Assembly: GCA_020912385.1 (NCBI GenBank)
Contig: CP087210.1
Coordinates: forward strand, 186,001-250,000
Length of the DNA: 64,000 nucleotides
DNA from: Neofusicoccum parvum
Lineage: Eukaryota; Ascomycota; Dothideomycetes; Botryosphaeriales; Botryosphaeriaceae
Direction of reading: 5' to 3'
A program made the translations under genes and the position numbers. The stretch's first letter is position 1, and every line of letters starts with the position of its first letter. Of the stretch, positions 47,094-56,379 are shown in pieces. Under the pieces are notes generated by a model. It did no database searches. It saw only the letters and a program-made list of their open reading frames with translations, and was not told the DNA's origin.

Positions 47094-47873
47094 ATGCAAT
47101 CTGCAACCAGTTCTCCTTCACAAACCGCCTCGCAGGCTTCTCAGAACCGTGATATTTTCCGGTTCACGGCCCTCGCCGGCGAGCTGCGCAACCGGATCTA
47201 CGAGTGCGTCCTCGAAGACCTCACCACCACGCCCGACAATCCCATCGGCATAAATGCCTGCAAAGTGAACCAAAGGACATCGGCGCGCAGGAAAAACCTG
47301 GCCTCCTGCCGTCTCGGTGACGTCTCGCGCACCGTCCGCGAAGAATTCGCTCCCATGCTCAGGGCTGCGCTACAGCACTTCAGCATTTGCACCTGCCGTG
47401 CGGCAGATGAAACTGGTCGAGCCAGCGACGATCAGAGCCGTGACCCAGCCCGTGGTATGCTTGAGCCACTGCGTGGCAGGGTGCAGTACCTCACTCTCGA
47501 CAAACATGGCGGCGCAATTTACACAAGGATGCAAGAGATGCGGCACTTGGGGAGTGCCCTCATGTTCTTGCGGTTCAAGGGCCAGTTCAAGGTCGTCGCA
47601 ACCGAGACTTACGCAGAATCCATCCAGAGAGCACTGAGCATTTATGAGACTATGTCCGAAGGGGTTGCGCTGATTGAATCAGGCCGTGCTTTTGCGCTCA
47701 TCCAACAAACCCTCCTATACTGTAAGTTTCTCTCGAACCATGCATAGTGGCTGCAATACTCAACAGTTCTTTATCCAGATTTCACCATGCAGCAAGCCTC
47801 CATGCCCTCTCCCGTCGACTATACCATCGTGGAGAAGACGTTCCTCCTCGATTTCTCGCTCTGGTCCACCTGA
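47094..47873 (+). CDS. LRNxIYE-family copy E
   Basis: Two exons (47094-47721 and 47779-47873) encode 240 residues. The N-tail is short and Ser/Gln-rich. Blocks: FRFTALAGELRNRIYECVLE (residues about 22-41), NLASCRLGDVSRTVREEFAP followed by FSICTC, and MFLRFKGQFKVV. The LLW sequence is degenerate (MLRAAL). The last exon encodes DYTIVEKTFLLDFSLWST after a canonical intron (T|GTAAGT...TCCAG|AT). Transcription and layout match copies A to D. Function unknown. Confidence 0.8.
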
Positions 47874-48629
47874 AATCCCCTGCGAGGTTGATCAAATTTG
47901 GGTTCGGGGCGGACGAGTTGGGATGCGGAATGCTGGCGGTCTTTAACGATACATAAAGCTCCTAGAGGAGTGAGAGTTTCACCATCAAAAATAACCCTCT
48001 ACATTACCAATAGAAAGAATTTCCCATCCGCCATTCCCATGTTATGCACTATACGCTCATCTTCTAAATGGACACTTGATCACGGCTTTTCGCATGTTCA
48101 AATCCATCAGTTGTACAAGATTTCCATCTCTTTCTTTTCCTTTGCCTTTCAATATTGGGGCTTATCCCGGATTGGCCGCCTGCTGAGCTTCTGACCGATA
48201 CTAAGTACAATTCTATTAATAATGAGTTGGTTCATGAGGGAGAGCAGGGTTTCTTCAACGACTGTGAGGAGAAGGATCAGTAGGGAGAGGATCAGGAGTG
48301 AAAAGAGGCTATGGTAGTCGTAGCGGACTTCATTTTGGATAATCCAATATCGCAAAGCTCAGCGCGCTCGACATGCTGGACGAGACGGAGATGTCTGGTG
48401 GAGCAGCATCGTCGGGCAGGTGTGACCGCATTGCCCCACGTCGCGCCGGGCGGGCGGGGTCGCGGTCATTCTGGCCGATGTCCGCGGCCTCATTGGCTTC
48501 CCGGCGCTTCGGGCAGCTGACGCCACCCACGCCACCTGCGCCTCCCCTGTGCCCCATAGCTCGAGCTGAACGGCCGGAGTCCTGCTGCCTTCTCTCCCGA
48601 CGTCAACTCCGTCTCCGCCGCACATCAAC
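47874..48629. other. Intergenic region upstream of CVNH gene
   Basis: 756 bases. The first half is AT-rich and the last 250 bases are GC-rich, likely the promoter of the CVNH gene. No supported gene. Confidence 0.35.
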
Positions 48630-50085
48630 ATGCACTTCACGAAGTCCTCGCGCAGCGCATCCGTCACCTCCGACTTTTTGCTGACCGCCGAGTGCCGGAA
48701 CATCGGTGGCGAATGGAAGCGGTCCTTCCTCCAGCTCGACGCGGTTCTGGGCAACGCTGATGGATCGTTCGAGGTGGAAGGCCGGGACTTTTCAAAGAGC
48801 GCCAAAGACGTATTCCTGAAGGAGGAGGGCGGCTCGACTATTTTGCATGCGAGTCTCCGGAAGAAGGATAGGACTTGGGAGGAGACGTCCTTCAATCTTG
48901 ACGTGATTGTGGCAAACAGAAACGGGATCCTTTGCGTGTAAGCATTGATCACCTGACTTCACTCCGGAGAAGCCCTGCGCCTATTGACACCAACGACCAC
49001 TTTGTAGAGATAAGAGCATGATCCAACCACCCGGTGAACTCGTCACCTGCGACGCGCTCGAGAGGCTTGTCGGGGATTGCACGGAAACAGCCAATGATTT
49101 GAAGAAACAGATCCACAACCAGCTCGAGAAGGAAGCCAAAACAGCATCGCAGTCCATCAACACGGCGTTCAGAAGCATTCAACAGATGCAAGAAGTGCTC
49201 AGCGATGGCGGAGCCTATACTTATAAACAGGACTTCCGACCGGAGGCTGCGCATCTCGGATTTCTCTTCAGCGACGCCACGGGCCAGTGGTCGCAGTTGG
49301 AAGATGCGATGGGCACTGCCAGTCAACGGATCGAAGATTTCCAGCGCACCAAACTTCAATCTGTGTCTGCGGAGGTCGAAGCGGCCGAGAGTAAAATAGC
49401 TGCTGAGGTAGATGGCACGCTGTTGAAGCAGAAGGAGGCGAAAGACCATCTGCAATCGCTGTCGGAACGAATCAGTCAGCACCAAAAAGAGTATGCTGAT
49501 GCCACAAACCAGAGACATGATGCGACAGTCAGGACCGTCGGCTTCTCAGTGGTAAGGTCTCCCCGTCATTTGATACTGGAGGCACGCTGACTTTTGAAGG
49601 CCTCCGCCTTCCTGCCATTTCTCATTCCTCTTGCAATGTAAAGTGCCCCGTCTCATTCGTTGATAGCTGGATACTGATCTTTTCAAAGCAATGCATCGGA
49701 GGAGCGAGGAGATTGGGACAACCGAGCGGCTGAACTTCAAGATACAATCAACGAGGCATCTTGCCTGAGGGATCGGCTCGACGGATTACAGATCGGCCTT
49801 GAGCGCGCACTGCAAGCGGCGAAACAGAGCAGTGAAAAGTGCCAGCGCCTACGGGAAGAGTTGGCCAGCCTGCCGGATGAGCTGAGCGGCCTCGAGAAAC
49901 GCATCCACGAGAAGAAGTGCAAAATGACCGAGTACTCGCAAGTCCTCAGCGAGGCCGAGACGAGCGGCGTGACGGCGTTCCAGTACAGCCAGACGCTGGC
50001 GGAGGGCCGCGAGATTCTGGAAGAGGTTCTGCGCGTCAGGAAGGACTTCGATCTGGATAATCTTGATATACTGTTGCAGTTTTAG
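48630..50085 (+). CDS. CVNH (cyanovirin-N homology) domain protein fused to a long coiled coil
   Basis: Four exons (48630-48937, 49008-49551, 49600-49637, 49689-50085) encode 428 residues, all in phase. Exon 1 is a single CVNH domain (1-102): FTKSSRSASVTSDFLLTAEC, GGEWKRSFLQLDAVLGNADG, DFSKSAKDV and WEETSFNLDVIVANRNG follow the twofold CVNH repeat. CVNH domains in fungi are carbohydrate-binding lectin folds. Residues about 110-425 are almost wholly helical and heptad-like, rich in Glu, Gln, Ala and Lys, interrupted near 285 by the short exon-3 segment SAFLPFLIPL. No signal peptide is present, so the protein is probably intracellular. It sits between LRNxIYE-family copies E and F. Confidence 0.88.
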
Positions 50086-50322
50086 GTACACTCCGGTTCA
50101 AAAATTTCACTCTCACTTCTGCCTGAGGCTCTATTGCAACGTCACCTCCCCAGTGTTTGATCTGTTCGAAAGCGTGAATGATGTAACTCAACCAGGTGAG
50201 GCCCTTGAGTCAGAAGGTCCACGATGCCTCGGGCAGCCGTCGCCAGTATTTCACCAGCGGCTTAGCGCACACCTGTCTTCTGCACTTTCAACACTATTTT
50301 GTTGAACTGCGACACCATCTTG

Positions 50323-51636
50323 ATGTCCAGCGACAACACCAAGGTTATTTTCTCTGTTCATGCGCAGCAGCTACATGCTCGCCCGGCAGCTTCGATGCGA
50401 AAATCCAACCACTCTGGCACCGAGAAAGCCATGGAGCCTTCGAATGAGCGCCTCACGAGCGAAACCCGCATCCAGCCTATCCACCGCCGCTTTGAATCCT
50501 CCGGAGCCAGCAGCGTCAGCGACGTCTCCCATCCTCCCACAGATATGAGCGGCCGCAGCCTCAAGCGTGCAAGGGCGGAGAGAGGCGATATTCTCACCAA
50601 CCTACCTCCGAAACGCGCTCACCACGGGATTTACACCACTGCTACATCCACCGTCGCCGTTTCTGCCACCAAGAACATCCACAAGCCGGGTGTCTTCCCC
50701 TTCTTCAGGTTGTCCAGCGAACTTCGTAACCAGATCTACGAGCATGTCGTCGACGACCTCACCGCAGACCTTGACACACACCCCATCGCGCTGAAGGTTT
50801 GCAGGTACATGCTATGGGACCCACTCGACAGTCGTAAAAGAGTTAGGGAGATTCTGAACACGGCCGCCGGCCTGGGCCATGCAAGCTCTCGGCTGCGTAA
50901 TGAGTTCTGGCCTCTCCTCTGGAGCCGCGCCAAATTCTGCCTGTGCCACTGCACCCTGCCGCACTCTGAAGACCCTCCTCTTCTTTACCAGGGCGTGATT
51001 ATGGACATCGGCAAGCTCATGGAGCTGCCTCCCATGATCACCGGTCCGCGCGAGCTCGGTTGCGGCAGGATCACCCGCATGGCCTTTCTTTGGTGCCGCC
51101 CGCCCAAGGCCAAATTGCGCGAATGGGTAGCTGCACCCTACGGCCTTACCGAGCAGCTCGTTGCAGTCCTCATGAAACTCGAGTTCCGCGGCGAGGTTGA
51201 GGTGAACTGTATGTGCTACGAGCTGGCCTTGTTCAGGGAAATGCTCGACGATGCGGTTGCGAGAGTCTGCAGCGGGACGGCCGCGTCGCTCAAGGACGCC
51301 ATGAACGCAGTTCGCAGGAACACCCGCGTCCAGGACCTGTTGCACCGTCGTAAGTCTTACACGTGGTTGTCTCGTTTGTCCGTCCTACTAACCGCTCCCC
51401 ACAGACATGGCTTTCATGCAAAGGCCAATGAGCTGCGGGCATCCGGGAAGGGAGATTGTCCACTACACAGCTCTAGTCAACTTTTCTCGTGCCTTGGAGT
51501 CTCATCACGCTGATGTCGAGCCGCACGAGTAAGTTTTTCTTGGTCTCAAAGGCATCCCACCTCAAATTGAAACTCGCTGATCATTGTCTGCAGCGTTCCA
51601 CACTTCTTGGACAGGAATGACTACATGATTCTCTAG
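50323..51636 (+). CDS. LRNxIYE-family copy F
   Basis: Three exons (50323-51349, 51405-51528, 51594-51636) encode about 397 residues, the longest member. The N-tail is about 125 residues, with KRARAER and PPKRAHH basic clusters. Blocks: FPFFRLSSELRNQIYEHVVD (residues about 127-146), SSRLRNEFWPLLW with FCLCHC, and LMKLEFRGEVEVN. The second exon gives REIVHYTALVNFSRA, the shared strand. A third exon (VPHFLDRNDYMIL) is peculiar to this copy. Several upstream Met codons are in frame (50299, 50323 and later ones), so the true start is uncertain. Function unknown. Confidence 0.78.
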
Positions 51637-52417
51637 TTCACCTCATTTGTCCTCTGGACAACTCAACGATAGATGGCTGGATGAAGATATGATTCATGGG
51701 GTTTGCTGAGAATCGGCGGCTTACGGTAACTCCTGGCATCACCGCAGCTTCTCGAAGTCTTCAGGGCCATCTCTCTTTTTTATTCTTTCGGAAGAGTAAT
51801 TCTGGTTTACAAATATCTCCGTGACGAATGGGTGGTTGTGTTTAAAGATGATATGGATTCACCAGAAATCTTTTGCAGAGCGAGAGATTTAGGGTAGCTC
51901 GATCCACCTAAAGTTTTGCCATGTCTTGCATACAAAGTGGCGGGGGAAAGTGTTTCTGCATTAGTTTGTGGGTGTGGAAAACACTACAGAGTTGAAGAAG
52001 GTGCTATATTATTCCCCACACATGGTGTGGATTCTATACTGTCTAGTTCATAGAGTCTATGGGGTGTTTATCGTGTCTTGTTTATCTACTGGGTCAGAAC
52101 CTCGCTGAATCTCCCGTCTCGTTCTTTCAATCAGAGCCGTAAGACTAGGGTGAGGTGATGGAACATCGAGTGACTTGCACTACTCCACCTCATCTCTTCA
52201 CATCAAGGCAGGTCGAATGTGCCTTTTGGCCAGCTGGTATCCCTCCTTTATGGCAGATCGAGGGACTGCACCTGCCTCCAGGCTTTCCCGGATCAGTTCC
52301 TGCCAACACCATGGTTCACCGTCGACAGGGTCAGGCGGGCAGTTTTTGCCGGGCCGGAAAACACTTCTTCTCATCAGCATAATGTTCTGTTAGCATTTTA
52401 ATGGGTAAGCTGTGCAC
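51637..52417. other. Intergenic region between convergent copies F and G
   Basis: 781 bases between convergent 3' ends. AT-rich, with no gene supported; small frames at 52155-52400 have no motif. Confidence 0.4.
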
Positions 52418-53415
52418 TTACTCTAGCTCAACGCCGACGTGGAGGGACTTGCCCCTTATGGTCATTTGATTGACTCTCGAGCACGGACGCATGTCAACAC
52501 GCACGTCAATGTAGGCATGAGGAGTGTTTGGGCCGAGAGCCGCACGCTGTGGACGCGAACGGAGACTGTCTATGCGTGGGGTCGGCCGAGGTAAGTTACG
52601 CTTTTGTGTAGTCTCTGGACGCTGTCGTAGCACTTACAGGGATACTTCTCGAGACACCACACTCCATCCTGTCTTGTCGCGTAACAGGCAGCGTCGACGG
52701 TGTTTCCCAGTCTCCAATATTTCTGCACCCTCTCAAAAAGAGCACTGGCTAATCCAACATCATACTTCCAGCCGGTGAGCTTGACAGTGCCATAAAATTC
52801 CATCTGCTCGAGGGCCTGAACGAACGGCCTCGCCCATAGGAACGTGTCATCGCTATCGCGGATGTAGTAGTGGTCGCGGTGGGCCTGGTACGTGATCTTC
52901 GCCACCCGCGCCGCACGAAGGAAGGAGTAATCGTGCTCGAAAGGGGGACATTCCACATCGAAGCTGCAGAAGCGGATGTTCACCCAGTTCCACAGACGCG
53001 ACATGAACTCGTCCCGCAAACCCGGCACGAGGCGCAGCGCACAGTTCTCAATATCGCGGAGGAGAAGCTGCCTGCATTCGCGCTGAGATCGCCCTTCGCT
53101 GTCGCCCTTGGCCTTGCGTCCCGTGCGTATGGCGCACTTGTTTGCTTGGATCAGCGGCGCAGTCGAGGTGAGGCGCATTAGGGCCAGGACGGCATCGTAG
53201 ATCTCGTTCCTCATCTCGCCGGGCAGGCGTTTGATTGCGCAGAAGAATCCGCGGGTATCGTGATCGATGGGGGTGATGTATGGTGTCGCGGTCTTTTCAT
53301 CGGCGATTCTGAGCTTCTTCGAGTGAGGTAGGAGGGCGTTGACGTTGTCGCTGCGTGGATGCTTTCCGGAGGAATTTGACGGGAGCTCGATGCTCTCATC
53401 GTCGAGGCTGCTCAT
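52418..53415 (-). CDS. LRNxIYE-family copy G, inverted
   Basis: The only member on the minus strand. Exons 53415-52638 and 52569-52418 encode about 309 residues. Tail MSSLDDESIELPSNSSGKHP includes basic HSKKLR. Blocks: FFCAIKRLPGEMRNEIYDAV (56-75), LRLVPGLRDEFMSRLW with IRFCSFD (C-x-C lost), and LEQMEFYGTVKLTG. The last exon (donor CCCT|GTAAGT, acceptor GCATAG|ACAG) gives AYIDVRVDMRPCSR, consistent with the family's strand. Unspliced, the frame would end at 52570. It carries an Arg/Glu-rich insertion (GRKAKGDSEGRSQRECRQLL) between the first two blocks. It is the most diverged copy. Function unknown. Confidence 0.75.
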
Positions 53416-53844
53416 CTTGGAATGGGACGTCAGCCTGAGCTGAAGATGTTGAAGAGAGGGAGACAGGCTGAAGGAAGATGGACGGCGGAAGTTACTTTTA
53501 TGCGCGCGCACGCCCGCAGTGTCGGGGGATGTACCCGCTACGCCGTGTGTGACCTGGGGGAGGAGACAGTGCAGGCCCGCCACTCCAAACATTCACTGGC
53601 AGCAAATTCTGTTAGGAAAAAGTGCAATCCCTCTATTCCGGGAGCGGGCGCGCGCGGTAAGCCACGGCCTCGCTGCAGATGTAGCTTCGATCACTAGTCA
53701 CTCCGGTTGCTTCTCTACCCATTAATGTACGAAGGAGAACACAGCCGGGTACTATGCTCAGCGTGTAAGCTTGCTCTTTTGTTTCTTTTTCTTTTTCATG
53801 CGGCCGAGACAAAAAACCTCCAACATCAAACTTTTGAATCCCAC
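53416..53844. other. Intergenic region
   Basis: 429 bases between the start of copy G and the 3' end of the phospholipase C-type gene. No gene found. Confidence 0.4.
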
Positions 53845-55917
53845 TCAGTTTCTGTACGTCACACTGAAGAGACTGAAGCCCACCGGCTCTTTCTGAAAAG
53901 ACAAAGCACCATCATCATCAACACCCATATACCTCTCAGCAGCAACATCAAACAGACTATACCCCTTCCCACCCCCCATATCTTCAATCCCAAACACCGC
54001 CGCCTCCCCCACCCCCCCAACCAACCCCGCGCCCCCCGCCACAAACCTCCCATCCACCGCGCTCCTGATCCAAAACCTTCCCCCCACCGCCTCCCCCACC
54101 GCATCCACCACCCACCTCTGCGCCCTCCGCCCATGCCCCACCACCACGCCCTCCGCCCGCACCCCCGCCGCCCCCCCGTTCGCCAGCGCCCACGCCCCGC
54201 GCTCGACCACCAGCCACCGGCCCTCGGTCAGCGCGCCGCGCACGCGCTTGAAGCCCTCCTCCGCCCGCGGCGCCGTTTGGCTGCCGTACGGCACCGGCGG
54301 GCGGGCGGCGCCGAACGTCGCCTCGCAGACGGCGTAGCCGTTCCACGCGCCTGTGTCGGGGTCGACGGTGGGAGGGGCGGCGGGAGGGATGGCGGGCGCG
54401 CTGGCGTCGGGGGATGAGAAGTCGAAGGCGGCGACGAGGTCGGAGGTGTGGGTGAGGCGCCAGGGGGGGATGTGGGCGAGGACGGCGGGGGCGGGGTGGT
54501 GCTTGGCGGTGAGCCAGCGGTCTGGAATGGGAGGGGGGTTTGGTCAGCGCGTTGGGTGGGGCGTTTGGGGGTCGGTGGGATGGCTGGGGCCTACCGAGGA
54601 AGAGGAGTTGGGAGACGTGGTCGGCGTGCTCGGTGAAGACGTGGCCGCCGCGGGTCCAGGGGGAGATGATGTAGAAGGGGACGCGGAAGCCTGGGTGGAG
54701 TGGTTAGTGGCTGGTGCGGCGGGGACGGGAGGCTTGGGGATGTGCTCACCGGGGCCGGTGTAGACGTCGCCGAATTCTCCGTATGGGTCTTTGATCCACT
54801 CTCCACTCGTGCCTTTCGGGGAATGGTAGGGCACCACATGGTCCCCGAAGCCGCCGGTCTCGTCGTAGCTCACAATCAGCGCGGTGCTGTTGTACTTTGG
54901 GCTGTTGACCACGGCATTGACAACCTGTTGCTGCAGCCATGCACCGTCCTTGGGCTGGTATGGTGGATGCTCGCTGAGCTCGGCCGGGCCAATTATGTAC
55001 GAGACCATCGGCAGAGTTCCAGCGGCAGCATCGGCGTAGAATCTGTCCAGCCCCACGTACGACATCCCCCTGGAGCCGAGAGAGCTGTTCGGAGATGCGG
55101 TCTGAAACTGGCTGAACCAAGCGAGCGGATTGTCGTCGAAGTTGTCGGTGTCCTGGTAGACCTGCCACGACACGCCAGCCTCTTCGTACACCTCGGGCGC
55201 GGTCTTCCACTTCAGCGGGTAGCAGTTCAGGTTCGGGCCCTCGCATCCGGGTGTTTCGTTGTTGTCGATTGTCAGTCCGCCTTGATCCGGAGTCTGTGGC
55301 GAGCCAGGGGCGTTGATGCTGCCACTGATCCATTGGACGCGGTTGGGATTGGTCGAGGCAATGACTGACTCCTGGTACATGTCGCCTATGGTCCAGCCTT
55401 CGGCGATGGCGAAGTGCACGGGGATGTCAGCGCGCTTAAAGTAGCCCCAGGACCAGGGAGTGTTGTTGAGCGCCCATTTGTCGTTCAAGTCGCCATTGAG
55501 GGCGGCGTGGTTGTCATTCCAGCCGTTGTCGCCGGCCACCATGCACTGAGTTGCGTCAACCCAATCGCCGCCCAAGTAGTTCAGATGCCAGGGAAGCAGC
55601 TGATCGGTGGCATTGGTCAGAGTCGAGTTGACGTGCTGCTGCCAGACAGACCGGTTCCCGGGGTTGACCTGGACGTTGGGGTCCGAGAAGCCACGAACAC
55701 CGGCCATGGTGCCGAAGTAGTGGTCGAAGGCTCTGTTTTCTTGCATGAAAAGAACAACATGGTCAATGTCTGCCAGCGAGCCTGCTGCGGGCGTGCCATT
55801 GGCGACGAGGCTGAATGCCGCCTGCGCAGCCAGGACAGGCCGGATGTGCATGATGATGATGCTGGAAATGGCGCAGCGGAAGAGCAGGAGAACGCGGCCG
55901 GCGGTTGCTGCCGCCAT
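53845..55917 (-). CDS. Phospholipase C-type phosphoesterase, secreted
   Basis: Exons 55917-54750, 54690-54595 and 54521-53845 encode about 646 residues. The N-terminus (LLLFRCAISSIIIMHIRP) followed by VLAAQA looks like a signal peptide, with mature protein from about residue 32. The phosphoesterase domain (family of bacterial non-haemolytic phospholipase C and acid phosphatase AcpA) shows VVLFMQENRAFDHYFGTMAG (54-73), STNPNRVQWISGS, SYDETGGFGDHVVPYH and RGGHVFTEHADHVSQLLFL. The metal-binding Asn and Glu of QENR are present. The third exon encodes a C-terminal domain ending SFSLFSV-like sequence. Several N-x-S/T sites fit a glycoprotein. It probably cleaves phospholipids or phosphomonoesters outside the cell. 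It is divergent from the multicopper oxidase. Confidence 0.9.
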
Positions 55918-56379
55918 TTTTCTACCGGCTTCTCGTCGACACGTGCTATGTGGTCCTTCTTCGCGGCCGGATGTTACTCTGGACGCAAAAGCGAGTGAAG
56001 TGCGCTGCAACGTTGTGACCAGCACGTGTGGAATCGCGGGCGGCATGATTGGCTCAGCAGACTAGCGCTGTCTCTCCCGACGAGGGGCATGGGGCATGGG
56101 GGCATGGGGGCACCTACGGATTACCAGAACGAAGAGTGGGCAGCCCCCGTCGCCAGGCACTTTGCATCCGAGCCGCGGGTCGTCTTCCTCGATGTACGCT
56201 GCCGGATATTTGCAGGAATCAAGTGCGCTGCCTCGAGCTCTCTCGAACTCCTCTGAGCGCAACTCCCATGTCAGCGAAAGTTCCCCGCACAGGAGCAACC
56301 GTACCGGCCTGTCGGAGCAGCCCCACGCAGATGCCATACTGGGAGAGGCCCAGCACTCGTTCGAACTGAAGAAAGAGCC
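55918..56379. promoter_or_regulatory. Bidirectional promoter, phosphoesterase and multicopper oxidase
   Basis: 462 bases between divergent starts. It contains a G-rich repeated motif GGGGCATG at about 56085-56108 (three imperfect copies). Inferred from position. Confidence 0.4.

Noticed and set aside
55414..55998. 194-residue + strand frame opposite the phosphoesterase
   Set aside because: Antisense shadow of a well-supported gene.
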